From: Herbaspirillum sp. meg3 | GTDB taxonomy: Bacteria > Pseudomonadota > Gammaproteobacteria > Burkholderiales > Burkholderiaceae_D | Assembly (NCBI RefSeq): GCF_002257565.1 | Contig: NZ_CP022736.1 | Coordinates: forward strand, 3,038,001 to 3,102,000 | Reading direction: 5' to 3' | DNA length: 64,000 nucleotides | In this document: one piece after another, positions 24,386 through 33,397 of the stretch | Layout of the letters: each line of letters starts with the position of its first letter | How positions within the stretch are numbered: the stretch's first letter is position 1 | Program-made: the position numbers and the translations under genes | The notes under the pieces: model-generated | Database searches by the model: none | What the model saw: only the letters and a program-made list of their open reading frames with translations | Told to the model about the DNA's origin: nothing

Positions 24386-25569
24386 TTTATTTGCTCCCAC
24401 TTTTCAGAATTTTCGGAAAGAAAATTCTGAATAAGATAGCGCTCAGTAATTCGAGAAGCATCTGTACTATTCGACTGCTCTAGTACGATTCTTAGTTTTC
24501 GCAAGAGCCCAGTAAAAGACTCAATGTCTTTCTCAGGATCCCAAGCATATATGCCCCACATAGCAATGTCTCGAAGCACTACAGAACTAACATCTGCAAC
24601 TCGAGAAGTTACCCGATCATTGTAGATAGCGAACAGTGCGGCTCGTACTTCTTCGTCATATCCTCGACCAATCTCTCCCAAGGAATATAGAACCCGGTCT
24701 GATTCAAACTTGTAGAAAAAACTAGCCCATCTAGCCGAGTCTACAGTTGGATTGACACCCAAATAGCGACAGAAGAAAACTAACCAAGAAAATAGGCTAG
24801 CCTTATTTAAACGGCACTGCGCCAGGCGAGTATCCTTAATTTTGGAGAGTAGTTCTATGGACTGTTCCACGCGCCGAAGAGCCTCATCACTGAAAGGATC
24901 TCCCGATCTATACCTGTCAGCCAAGAGATTTGCCCCTGTTTTTGTAGACAATCCACTTTCAAGAGCTACGCATACTCGAGCGAGTGCATCGTCATAAGAC
25001 ATTCTTGCATTTGAAAATCCCAAAAAATCTTTGCTTAGTCCCAACAACTCCATTTTCTCAACTAGAGCTTTAATCTGCTCACGAGGTTTTCCGAAGAATG
25101 AATTGCGCTGTTCCGCAGCCGTTAACGCTGTCGGCTGATTGAGACGATAAAATAACTCACTCGGCTCCGACGGTTGATAGTCAACAATAGTGAATTGACG
25201 TATGGCAAATCCTCTCACCTTCCGTTTCCACTCTGGACTAAGGTCGTCGAAATACATTCCATCAAGGGCTGCCAATTTCTCATCAAACGGCTCAATTTTT
25301 CCATTCACCCTTATTGCCCCGCCGACAAAATCTCGTATAGCCGCCAGTCTCTGCTGCCCGTCTAAAACGACGTCTGCACCACCGTTCGCTCCTTTAATCA
25401 CATGAATTGGCGGCACATGCCAATCTCTTAGAACGCTATCGATTAGCTTTTGCTTTTTACTTGTTGTCCAAACTTCTCCTCGCTGAAAATTTGGTTGGAG
25501 ATCAAGATCTCCATTTCGAATGCGATTAGCAATAGTTTCAATATCTGGATCCGATGGAATGAGGCGCAT
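24382..25569 (-). CDS. DUF262-domain protein, DGQQR type
   Basis: A 395-residue protein with the DUF262 (GmrS/ParB-superfamily) N-terminal domain: LQPNFQRGEVWTTSKKQKLI at 24-43 and VVLDGQQRLAAIRDF at 67-81, whose DGQQR motif is linked to nucleotide binding or hydrolysis in GmrSD and SspE. Unlike those proteins I see no C-terminal DUF1524 HNH motif; the rest is helical and unassigned. It overlaps the ATPase-TOPRIM gene by an ATGA tetranucleotide, so the two are translationally coupled and should act together. DUF262 may sense or regulate while the TOPRIM protein cuts; that division is inferred. The sequence is visibly more AT-rich than both flanks. Confidence 0.82.
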   Translation of the reverse strand: MRLIPSDPDIETIANRIRNGDLDLQPNFQRGEVWTTSKKQKLIDSVLRDWHVPPIHVIKGANGGADVVLDGQQRLAAIRDFVGGAIRVNGKIEPFDEKLAALDGMYFDDLSPEWKRKVRGFAIRQFTIVDYQPSEPSELFYRLNQPTALTAAEQRNSFFGKPREQIKALVEKMELLGLSKDFLGFSNARMSYDDALARVCVALESGLSTKTGANLLADRYRSGDPFSDEALRRVEQSIELLSKIKDTRLAQCRLNKASLFSWLVFFCRYLGVNPTVDSARWASFFYKFESDRVLYSLGEIGRGYDEEVRAALFAIYNDRVTSRVADVSSVVLRDIAMWGIYAWDPEKDIESFTGLLRKLRIVLEQSNSTDASRITERYLIQNFLSENSEKWEQIK

Positions 25570-25650
25570 ATATTTTCAGTTAAGTTGAAATAAGATATTT
25601 CGCTAAATCTATCTACTTACGAACTAGTAAACAATAGCTACTAAAGCTAC

Positions 25651-25680
25651 AGAAAAAGAAAAGGTGCGCCGCGGCGCACC
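25651..25680 (-). terminator. Intrinsic terminator of the liv operon
   Basis: The perfect palindrome GGTGCGCCGCGGCGCACC (25663-25680) is followed on the minus strand by a T-rich run (25662 down to 25651). It ends the livHMGF transcript about 100 bases after livF and shields the DUF262 gene from read-through. Confidence 0.9.
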
Positions 25681-25777
25681 CTAGTCAGGTCTCAGAGGTA
25701 TGTCTCCTCCTTAATATACCCTGCGTCCAGCGTGCTGTACGCCTGAGTATCCGGTTGCCGGCTTGGCATGTTATTGA

Positions 25778-26506
25778 TTAATGATGTGCGCCACCGCCGA
25801 GATAGGCTGCCTGGACGGCCGGATCGTTCTGCAGTTTGTCGGCCGGGCCGTGTACGGAGATTTTTCCATTTTCCAGTACATAGCCGTAGTCGGCGACGTT
25901 CAGTGCTGCAGCGGCGAATTGTTCCACCAGCAGCATCGTGATGCCCTGCTCTTTCAATCGCAAGATGATGCGAAACACTTCGTCGACCAGGATGGGTGCC
26001 AGGCCCATCGATGGTTCGTCGAGGAGGATGACTTCCGGATTCAACATGACGGCGCGGGCCATGGCGAGCATTTGCTGTTCGCCGCCGGACAAGGTGCCGG
26101 CCAGTTGCGTCTGGCGTTCTTTGAGGCGCGGGAAGAGCTCCAGCGCGCGTTCCAAATCGTGGGCGATGTCGCCCTTGGGACGTGCGCGTGTGAAGCGCGG
26201 GAAAGCGCCCAGCAGCAGGTTGTCGGTGACGCTCATGGTGGCGAAGACGCGGCGGCCTTCGGGTGAATGGGCGAGACCGGCGCGTGCGATCTTGTGCGAG
26301 TCCTGGCCGGTGACGTCTTTGCCGCCCAGGGTGACAGTGCCGCCCTTCGGTTTGATCATGCCGGAGATGGCGCGCATGGTAGTGGTTTTGCCGGCGCCGT
26401 TGGAGCCGATCAGGGTGACCACTTTGCCTTTCGGTACTTCCATGGAAATACCGTGCAGCACTTCAACCTTGCCGTAAGCGGCTTGCAAATTCGAAATCGT
26501 CAACAT
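25778..26506 (-). CDS. livF: Branched-chain amino-acid ABC transporter ATP-binding protein LivF
   Basis: A 242-residue cytoplasmic ATPase of the LivF type. Walker A GSNGAGKTT (about 34-42), signature LSGGEQQMLAMARA, Walker B EVILLDEPSMGL and the LivF-typical LVEQFAAAALNVADYGYVLE near the end. It powers uptake of leucine, isoleucine, valine or related amides. It starts one base after the stop of the LivM-LivG fusion gene, so it is translationally coupled to it. It is the last gene of the operon before the terminator at 25651-25680. Confidence 0.93.
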   Translation of the reverse strand: MLTISNLQAAYGKVEVLHGISMEVPKGKVVTLIGSNGAGKTTTMRAISGMIKPKGGTVTLGGKDVTGQDSHKIARAGLAHSPEGRRVFATMSVTDNLLLGAFPRFTRARPKGDIAHDLERALELFPRLKERQTQLAGTLSGGEQQMLAMARAVMLNPEVILLDEPSMGLAPILVDEVFRIILRLKEQGITMLLVEQFAAAALNVADYGYVLENGKISVHGPADKLQNDPAVQAAYLGGGAHH

Positions 26507-26507
26507 C

Positions 26508-28481
26508 TCAAGCTCCCGCGGTGGTTGGTGTGGAATCGCCGGCGCTGCCGCCGAGATAGGCTTCGATCACCTTGGGGTTGGCCTGCACTTCGGCCGGCTT
26601 GCCTTCGGCGATCTTCTGGCCGAAGTCGAGCACGGTGACGGTGTCGCAGATCGACATGACGACGTCCATGTGGTGCTCGATGAGGATGATGGTGATACCG
26701 ACATCGCGGATCTTGCGGATGATGGCGACCAGTTCCTTGATGTCGGGTGCGGTGAGGCCGGCGGCCGGTTCGTCGAGCAGCAGCAGGCTTGGATTCAGGC
26801 CCAAGGCGCGGCCGATTTCGAGCAGGCGCTGTTTGCCGTAAGGCAGGTTGCGCGCTTCTTCGTTGGCGAGATCGGCGAGGCCGACGAACTCCAGAATCGC
26901 GGCAGCACGTTCGCGTGCGGCCTTCTCTTCGCGCTTGTAACGCGGCGAGTTCACCATGACGTCGGCGACGTTGCTGTTGAAGGTGTGGTGCAGACCGACG
27001 AGGACGTTTTCTGTGGCGCTCATTTCGCCGAACAGTTGCACGTTCTGGAAGGTGCGCGCCACGCCGCCCAGCGCAATCAGCGATGGCGTCTGGCCGGTGA
27101 TGGCGCGCCCGTCGTATTCCACCGAACCATCGGTCGGACGGTAGATGCCGGTGAGCACGTTCATCATGGTGCTCTTGCCGGAACCGTTAGGACCGATCAA
27201 GCCGTGCACGGTGCCTTTGCGGATGTCGAGGTCGACCTTGTTGAGCGCTTTAAGGCCGCCGAATTGCATCAGCACCTGATTGACCTTCAACAGGGTCGCG
27301 CCGTCTTCCTTGACGGCTGCTGTGGTGATGACGGCGTCGGTCGCTTTTAATACGTTGCCGTCGATTTGCTGTGCCAGCGGGACACGCTTGCTGAGCACGC
27401 GGCCGAACAGGCTGCGGCAGAAACCAACAATACCGTCTTGCAGGTAGTAGACGACAAACAATGTCATCAGGCCAAAGATGGTGAGACGCCAGTCGGTGAT
27501 GTTTTCCAGCTTGTAAGAGAACGCTGCCATCAGTACCGTTGCGATCACCGGCACGGCGATTTCGCGCGGCGTCTTGGTCTTCTTGACGACGGAAGCGATA
27601 CCGCCGACCACGACGATTACGGCGGCGACGGTGGCGATCTGACGGAACAGTTCAATGTCGGACAACAGGCTCGGCAGCATGACAACGATCAGCGCGCCGA
27701 TGAGCGAACCGATGCGCGACTTGCGGCCGCCCATGATCACGGCCAGCAGGAACAGGATGGTCAGTTCGAAGTTGTAGGTATTGGGCGAGATGTACTCTTC
27801 CGAATACGCATACAGACAGCCGGACAAACCAGCCAGCGCCGCGCTGATGATGAAGGCGTAAACCTTGTAGCGATATACCGAGACGCCCATGCAATCGGAG
27901 GCGATCGGACTGTCCCGCAGCGCCTGGAAAGCGCGGCCAAGGTTGGAGCGCAGGATGCGATGAACCACGATCAGCGACACCACCATCAGGATGGCGACAA
28001 CGTAGAAGAATTCGACTTCCGTCATCTTGGCGGCGCCGAGCATCGGCTTTGGAATCTTGATACCCATCGGGCCTTCGGTGAGGAAGGTCATTTCATTGAT
28101 GAGGATCTGGATGATGGTGCCGAAGGCCAGCGTAACCATCGCAAGGTAAGGCCCGGTCACACGCAAGGCCGGCAGCGCCAGGATAGCGCCGAATAGCGCG
28201 GTGACGGCGATACTGCCGGGCAGCACCAGCAGAAACGGCAAGCCGAGTTTGAAATACAACACGCCGGCGGTATAGGAACCGATGCCGAATAAGCCGGCAT
28301 GCCCCAGGGAGACCTGGCCTGTGTAGCCGACCACGATATCCAGACCAAACAACAGGATGGCGTAGATCAGAATGGTTTCTGCCAGATGCAGGTAGTAAGG
28401 ATTGCGTACTACCTGCGGCAACACCGCCAGCGCGATGATGCCGAGCAGCGAAAAGAAGAGGATTTTTTTGTTCATGTTCAT
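26508..28481 (-). CDS. Fused LivM permease and LivG ATPase
   Basis: A single 657-residue protein joining two usually separate subunits. Residues 1 to about 295 are a LivM permease (LFGLDIVVGYTGQVSLGHAG; LAVIMGGRKSRIGSLIGA). A further hydrophobic section lies at about 308-350 and a linker at about 360-395. The rest is a LivG ATPase with Walker A GPNGSGKST at 430-438, signature-like LPYGKQRLLEIGRAL and Walker B LLLDEPAAGL. The frame is continuous with no sign of a sequencing join. It overlaps the livH stop by one base (TGATG) and is followed by livF. Fusion enforces a 1:1 ratio of permease and ATPase. Confidence 0.92.
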   Translation of the reverse strand: MNMNKKILFFSLLGIIALAVLPQVVRNPYYLHLAETILIYAILLFGLDIVVGYTGQVSLGHAGLFGIGSYTAGVLYFKLGLPFLLVLPGSIAVTALFGAILALPALRVTGPYLAMVTLAFGTIIQILINEMTFLTEGPMGIKIPKPMLGAAKMTEVEFFYVVAILMVVSLIVVHRILRSNLGRAFQALRDSPIASDCMGVSVYRYKVYAFIISAALAGLSGCLYAYSEEYISPNTYNFELTILFLLAVIMGGRKSRIGSLIGALIVVMLPSLLSDIELFRQIATVAAVIVVVGGIASVVKKTKTPREIAVPVIATVLMAAFSYKLENITDWRLTIFGLMTLFVVYYLQDGIVGFCRSLFGRVLSKRVPLAQQIDGNVLKATDAVITTAAVKEDGATLLKVNQVLMQFGGLKALNKVDLDIRKGTVHGLIGPNGSGKSTMMNVLTGIYRPTDGSVEYDGRAITGQTPSLIALGGVARTFQNVQLFGEMSATENVLVGLHHTFNSNVADVMVNSPRYKREEKAARERAAAILEFVGLADLANEEARNLPYGKQRLLEIGRALGLNPSLLLLDEPAAGLTAPDIKELVAIIRKIRDVGITIILIEHHMDVVMSICDTVTVLDFGQKIAEGKPAEVQANPKVIEAYLGGSAGDSTPTTAGA

Positions 28482-29371
28482 CAGACCTTTTTGATCGCAG
28501 TTTTGCCGAACAGGCCAGCAGGTTTGACTGCGAGCACCAGCAACAGCAGCAACAGTCCCGGGACTTCCTTGTAGCCAGTGGAGATGTAGAAACCGGTGAC
28601 AGTTTCAGCGATGCCGAGAATCAGCCCCCCGACAATCGCCCCCATGCCGGAGGTCAGGCCGCCGATGATTGCCACGGCGAATGCTTTCAAACCGAGCGCT
28701 GCGCCCATGGTGGCGCCGGTGAGCGTCAACGGTGCCACCAGCACGCCGGCGAAGGCTGCCGTTGCCGAGGACAGTGCGTAGGAGAACGTGATCACCATGC
28801 TGGTGTTAATGCCCATCAGGCCGGCAGCATCACGGTCGTTCGATGTGGCGACGACGGCTTTGCCGTAAATCGATTTGCGGTTGAAGATCTCAACGGCGAG
28901 CATCATGGCAAGCGCGCCGACGACGACCAGCACTTGCATGGGCTGCACATTGGCGCCAAAGATCTGGAACGGTGCGCCTGACAATGGGCTGGGGAATGGA
29001 AGATCGTCTTTTCCCCAGATATTTTCGGCGACGTTCTTGAAGATGATGGCAAGCGCAATCGTCGACATGATCCAGCCGAATTCGGACTTGATCTTGATCG
29101 CAGGGCGCACGCCGATCCATTCGACGAACATCCCTTGCAGCGCGCCGAAGACCAGCACGATGGGAATCATGAGCCAGTAGTTGAGATAAGGGCCGCCATG
29201 TATGTTGCCGACCACCGACAGGCCGACCAGCGCACCCAACATCAACGCTTCGCCCTGTCCGAAGTTCAGGGTGCCGGAGGTGGCGAAAGTGAGTTGATAA
29301 CCGAAGGCGATCACCGCGTAGATCATGCCTAGCGCGATGCCGCTGAAAACCAGCTGTAACAGAATATCCAT
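28481..29371 (-). CDS. livH: Branched-chain amino-acid ABC transporter permease LivH
   Basis: A 296-residue inner-membrane permease with about eight hydrophobic segments. ALGMIYAVIAFGYQLTFATS, TLNFGQGEALMLGA and ALGLKAFAVAIIGGLTSGMG are standard LivH blocks, the last being the loop that contacts the ATPase. With the LivM half of the fusion it forms the membrane channel. It is the first gene of livH-livMG-livF. It starts about 300 bases after the livK terminator, so read-through from livK or a promoter in the gap must drive it. Confidence 0.93.
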   Translation of the reverse strand: MDILLQLVFSGIALGMIYAVIAFGYQLTFATSGTLNFGQGEALMLGALVGLSVVGNIHGGPYLNYWLMIPIVLVFGALQGMFVEWIGVRPAIKIKSEFGWIMSTIALAIIFKNVAENIWGKDDLPFPSPLSGAPFQIFGANVQPMQVLVVVGALAMMLAVEIFNRKSIYGKAVVATSNDRDAAGLMGINTSMVITFSYALSSATAAFAGVLVAPLTLTGATMGAALGLKAFAVAIIGGLTSGMGAIVGGLILGIAETVTGFYISTGYKEVPGLLLLLLVLAVKPAGLFGKTAIKKV

Positions 29372-29675
29372 TATTTCTACCCAAGAAGCGGCTTGCCATT
29401 AACTGGCGGGTTGAGTGTGCCGGGATTTTTTTCAGGTATGAGAGATGGAAGATCGCGTGTAGCCGAACGGCCGGGCTTGCGCCCTACCCCTGCTGCCACC
29501 TCGCCGACGTCAGACATCACGGCATGCTGCCCGCCTGATGCGCCCGCGTCGCTGCGACTTCGTCACTTCCGATACAAGTTAAAAAATCGTCAACATACTC
29601 TGCGAAAAAGGCCAGTCCCCGGATCGCAAGGACTGGCCTTTATGCTTTAACGACAAATTACGCCGTCGTCAGATT
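29372..29675. other. livK-livH spacer
   Basis: The 304 bases hold the strong terminator at 29609-29640 and otherwise no gene. A second promoter for livH within about 29380-29600 is possible but not recognised. Confidence 0.45.
29600..29640 (-). terminator. Terminator/attenuator after livK
   Basis: On the minus strand AAGGCCAGTC (29640-29631) and GACTGGCCTT (29618-29609) pair and are followed by TTTTTC. This ends most livK messages. Partial read-through would give more binding protein than membrane components. Confidence 0.88.
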
Positions 29676-30827
29676 TTATTTGCCGAGAACGACGCGGCCG
29701 TTTTTCACTTCGCCCATGACGACGTTGTTTGGCTTGATCGCTTCATGGTCGGTGTGCGAGAACGGCTTGTCATAGGTCGTCACAACGCCTTCAACCTTGG
29801 TGTTCAGGTTTTCCAGCGCAGCGCGTACCTTTTCGCCGTCAGTGGTGCCGGCTTGCTTGATGGCGGCCGCCAGCAGGTAGATCGAGTCGTAGCCTTGAGC
29901 GGCAGACACGGCCGAAGGGATACGGTCGACCTTGTAGGCTTTTTGGTAGGCTTCGATGAAGGCTTTGCGCTTAGGCGTATTGCCGTCCTGGATGAAGGTT
30001 TGCGGCATACGGGCGCCGTTGCCGTTCTTGCCGGAGTTGTCGATGAAGTTACCCATCGACAGCGGCCAGCTGCCGATAATAGGCACGTGCCAGTTCAGCT
30101 TTTCCATGCCGTTGGCGATCTGTGCCAGTTCAGGACCGATGCCGTAGGTCAGCACGACTTGTGCGCCACCTTGCTTGGACTTCAGCAATTGTGCAGTCAT
30201 GTCGACGTCTTTGATGTTGTACTTCTCGATGGCGACCGGAGTGATCTTCTTGGCAGCCAGGACTTTTTCCAGATCTTCACGACCGAGTTGGCCGTAGTTG
30301 GTGGAGTCCGCCAGGATCGCGACCTTGGTAAATTTTTGCTTGTCGACGGCTTCGTCGGCAATCATCTTGGCCTGAATGCCGTCTGCTGCCGAAGTACGGA
30401 AGACGTAGTTGGCCGGATCTTTTTCGAATTGCTTGGTGATAACGCTACCGGTAGCAACGTTGTTGATCACAGGAATCTTTGCTTCCTGATAGAAACGCTG
30501 CGACGCCAGTGCAACACCAGTGTTGATGAAGCCGACAGTGGCGACAACTTTTTCTTTGTTGATCAGTTCTTGCGCAACCTGCACGCCGCGTTCGTTCTTG
30601 GCTTCGTCGTCGCGTTCAACCAGTTGCAACTGACGTCCCAAGACGCCGCCTGCGGCATTGATGTCGGCCACGGCCAGCTTGACGCCGTCGCGCATGGAAG
30701 CCCCCATCGGAGCGGAACCGCCGGTGAACGGGCCGGACACGCCGATCTTGATAGGATCAGCTGCTTGGCTGGAAAGGGAAAGGCTCAGTAGTGCTGCTGC
30801 AACCAAAGCTTGGGTCTTGTATGACAT
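29676..30827 (-). CDS. livK: Branched-chain amino-acid periplasmic binding protein
   Basis: A 383-residue secreted binding protein. A Sec signal peptide (QALVAAALLSLSLSSQAADP) is followed by the type I periplasmic-binding fold: IKIGVSGPFTGGSAPMGASM, then AVADINAAGGVLGRQLQLVE and TVGFINTGVALASQRFY, as in LivJ/LivK/HAAT proteins. It should capture leucine-type amino acids, or a related amino acid or amide, for the LivHMGF complex encoded just downstream. A strong AGGAGGA precedes the ATG. Exact ligand is unknown. Confidence 0.9.
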   Translation of the reverse strand: MSYKTQALVAAALLSLSLSSQAADPIKIGVSGPFTGGSAPMGASMRDGVKLAVADINAAGGVLGRQLQLVERDDEAKNERGVQVAQELINKEKVVATVGFINTGVALASQRFYQEAKIPVINNVATGSVITKQFEKDPANYVFRTSAADGIQAKMIADEAVDKQKFTKVAILADSTNYGQLGREDLEKVLAAKKITPVAIEKYNIKDVDMTAQLLKSKQGGAQVVLTYGIGPELAQIANGMEKLNWHVPIIGSWPLSMGNFIDNSGKNGNGARMPQTFIQDGNTPKRKAFIEAYQKAYKVDRIPSAVSAAQGYDSIYLLAAAIKQAGTTDGEKVRAALENLNTKVEGVVTTYDKPFSHTDHEAIKPNNVVMGEVKNGRVVLGK

Positions 30828-30968
30828 TTGTCTTCCTCCTGGTGTAATTATCTTGGTTGGCCATCTTGATGTGGTCTAACTCAATTCTTGCCGGGCCGTC
30901 AGTTGTTTTGCGTTGTTCTGAGGCACCGTGATCGTCGCTGATTCTGTCCCATCTACCTTTCTCGAAAC

Positions 30969-31379
30969 TTACAAATCCGTCAGGATCTGTCGAATGCTGT
31001 CAGGCAGTGGAACCGATTTTTCTTCTTTGAAATTAACCCACACGATCTTGGCTCCGCCCTCAGCATAGATGATTTCCGGTTCATCTACACGCCGGATCTC
31101 ATAGGTAGTTTCCACACTCGAGCGGCCCGGTTGCAGCGCATACATGCGGATTTCGATGTCGGCCGGGTATTTGAGCTGGCGACGGAAGGTGCATTGGGCA
31201 TTGACGATCACCGGGCCCAAACCGTCTTCGACCATACCGCCAACAGCTGTCTCCAGCCATTCGATACGGGTCTGCTCCATGTAGCGGAAATAGACGGTGT
31301 TATTGACGTGGCCGAAGGCGTCCATGTCGCCCCAGCGAATCTTCATGGTGGAAGTGTGTATCAGGATTTTGTCGGACAT
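30969..31379 (-). CDS. Acyl-CoA thioesterase, 4-hydroxybenzoyl-CoA thioesterase (YbgC-like) family
   Basis: A 136-residue hot-dog fold protein. WGDMDAFGHVNNTVYFRYME carries the catalytic Asp and the HVNN turn of the 4HBT/YbgC family, followed by RIEWLE. Such enzymes hydrolyse short or aromatic acyl-CoA thioesters. It is divergent from the ETF-quinone oxidoreductase gene with 266 bases between. Its neighbourhood (fatty-acid/amino-acid oxidation electron transfer) suits a role in acyl-CoA turnover, an inference. Confidence 0.87.
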   Translation of the reverse strand: MSDKILIHTSTMKIRWGDMDAFGHVNNTVYFRYMEQTRIEWLETAVGGMVEDGLGPVIVNAQCTFRRQLKYPADIEIRMYALQPGRSSVETTYEIRRVDEPEIIYAEGGAKIVWVNFKEEKSVPLPDSIRQILTDL

Positions 31380-31645
31380 CGGGTAACGCCTTTCTTCGTA
31401 AGCCTTAATCTTGGTGGATCACGCTCAGGTGATTGTTGAATTTATTTCATCTTGCAATCTAGTTCATCGCATCACGCCGGCATTTCCACACAAGAACAAG
31501 GGAATTGGCAAAAATCAAATAAAATGTCGACAAGTTTGGGCGTCGTGAACATTTTTTGTGGATCAGACTAGCATTCTCTCGCAAAATACTGAACAATAGC
31601 ACGATCGTTCGCAAATATTCCAACCAAAACATTACGGGACACTCC

Positions 31646-33322
31646 ATGACTCAAACTCAAGACTTGCTTGCGCAGTACGGTCCGCGCGAAGCAATGGAAT
31701 ACGACGTCGTTGTCGTCGGCGGCGGCCCGGCTGGACTGTCCTCGGCCATCCGCATCAAGCAACTGGCCGCCGATGCCGGCAAGGAAGTCTCCGTCTGCGT
31801 GCTGGAAAAAGGCAGCGAAGTCGGCGCTCACATCTTGTCGGGCGCGGTCATGGATCCCCAGGCGATTACCGAACTGTTTCCCAACTGGAAAGAACTCGGC
31901 GCGCCCTTGAATACTGAAGTGACCGAAGACCGCTTCCTTTTTCTCTCCGCCAGCAAGGCATACAAGACGCCGTCGTGGATGCTGCCAGCCTGTTTCCAGA
32001 ATCACGGCAACTACGTCATCTCGCTGGCCAATGTCGTGCGCTGGCTGGGCCAGCAGGCTGAGGCACTGGGCGTGGAAGTGTTCCCCGGCTTTGCCGCGGC
32101 GGAAATCCTGTACAACGACGACGGCTCCGTCAAGGGCGTCGCGACCGGCAACATGGGTGTGGATCGCCATGGCGAACCGACCGGCGCTTTTCAGCTGGGC
32201 ATGGAACTGCATGCGAAGTACACCTTCTTCGCCGAAGGCGCGCGCGGCCATCTGGGCAAGCAACTGATCGCCAAGTACAAGCTCGACGCCGGCAAGGATC
32301 CACAGACATACGCTATCGGCATCAAGGAAATCTGGGAAATCGATCCGAAGATGCACAAGCCGGGCCTGGTGGTGCACACCGCCGGCTGGCCGCTGGATAG
32401 CGGCACCTATGGCGGCTCTTTCTTGTATCACCTGGAGAACAATCAGGTCGCCGTGGGTTACGTGGTTGGCCTCGCTTACGAGAATCCTTACCTGTCGCCG
32501 TACGAAGAATTTCAGCGCTATAAAACGCATCCGGAAATCCGCAAGTTCTTTGAAGGCGGCAAACGTCTGGCTTATGGCGCACGCGCGATCACGGCCGGCG
32601 GTTTGCAATCGCTGCCGAAGCTGACCTTCCCGGGCGGCGCGCTGATCGGCTGCGATGCAGGCTTCCTGAACGCTTCGCGCATCAAGGGCAGCCATGCCGC
32701 CATCAAGACCGGCATGCTGGCCGCGGAGGCAGTGTTTGAGGCCTTGGGCAATGATCGCCAGTACGATGAGCTGACGGCCTACAGCGCCGCGTTTGAGAAG
32801 TCCTGGCTGCATGAAGAGCTGTACAAGGCGCGTAACTTCAAGCCGTCGATGAGCAAGGGACTGTACACCGGCACGCTGCTGGTCGGCATCGACCAGGTGC
32901 TGTTCGGCGGCAAGGCGCCGTGGACGCTGCATCACTCGCATGCGGATCACGAATGCCTGAAGCCGGCGGCCGACTTCTCGCCGATAGCGTATCCGAAGCC
33001 GGACGGCAAGCTGACTTTCGACCGTTTGTCGTCGGTGTTCATTTCCAACACGAATCACGCGGAAGATCAGCCGATTCACCTGACGCTGAAAGATGCGTCC
33101 GTGCCGGTTGGTATCAATCTGGCGAAATATGCCGGCCCCGAAGCGCGCTACTGTCCTGCCGGCGTGTATGAGTTTGTGAAGAATGACGACAATACGGATC
33201 GCCTGCAGATCAATGCGCAAAACTGCGTGCACTGCAAGACCTGCGATATCAAGGATCCGACACAGAACATCGTGTGGGTGACACCGGAAGGCGGCGGCGG
33301 GCCGAATTACTCGAACATGTAA
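31646..33322 (+). CDS. Electron-transfer flavoprotein-ubiquinone oxidoreductase (ETF-QO)
   Basis: A 558-residue membrane-associated flavoprotein that passes electrons from reduced ETF to ubiquinone. The N-terminal FAD-binding site is VVVVGGGPAGLSSAIRIKQL. The quinone/membrane region includes TAGWPLDSGTYGGSFLYHLE, and the C-terminal ferredoxin-like part has four-cysteine cluster ligands (ARYCPAGVYEF, then NCVHCKTCDIKDPTQNIVW). ATG 31646 gives the standard N-terminus; the longer open frame from 31556 lacks support. Length is normal for the family. It links beta-oxidation and amino-acid breakdown to the respiratory chain. Confidence 0.95.
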   Translation: MTQTQDLLAQYGPREAMEYDVVVVGGGPAGLSSAIRIKQLAADAGKEVSVCVLEKGSEVGAHILSGAVMDPQAITELFPNWKELGAPLNTEVTEDRFLFLSASKAYKTPSWMLPACFQNHGNYVISLANVVRWLGQQAEALGVEVFPGFAAAEILYNDDGSVKGVATGNMGVDRHGEPTGAFQLGMELHAKYTFFAEGARGHLGKQLIAKYKLDAGKDPQTYAIGIKEIWEIDPKMHKPGLVVHTAGWPLDSGTYGGSFLYHLENNQVAVGYVVGLAYENPYLSPYEEFQRYKTHPEIRKFFEGGKRLAYGARAITAGGLQSLPKLTFPGGALIGCDAGFLNASRIKGSHAAIKTGMLAAEAVFEALGNDRQYDELTAYSAAFEKSWLHEELYKARNFKPSMSKGLYTGTLLVGIDQVLFGGKAPWTLHHSHADHECLKPAADFSPIAYPKPDGKLTFDRLSSVFISNTNHAEDQPIHLTLKDASVPVGINLAKYAGPEARYCPAGVYEFVKNDDNTDRLQINAQNCVHCKTCDIKDPTQNIVWVTPEGGGGPNYSNM

Positions 33323-33369
33323 TTCGTCTGCGGCTGCATTCGTACTGACGTACTGACGTAATGACAAAG

Positions 33370-33397
33370 ACGGCGCTTCGATTGAAGCGCCGTTTTT
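33370..33397 (+). terminator. Intrinsic terminator after ETF-QO
   Basis: ACGGCGCTTC (33370-33379) and GAAGCGCCGT (33384-33393) form a 10-pair stem with a 4-base loop, followed by T-rich sequence. Confidence 0.93.

Noticed and set aside
24382..25569. A complete GmrSD-type restriction enzyme in the DUF262 gene
   Set aside because: No DUF1524 HNH motif was seen in the C-terminal half, so cleavage by this protein alone is not supported.
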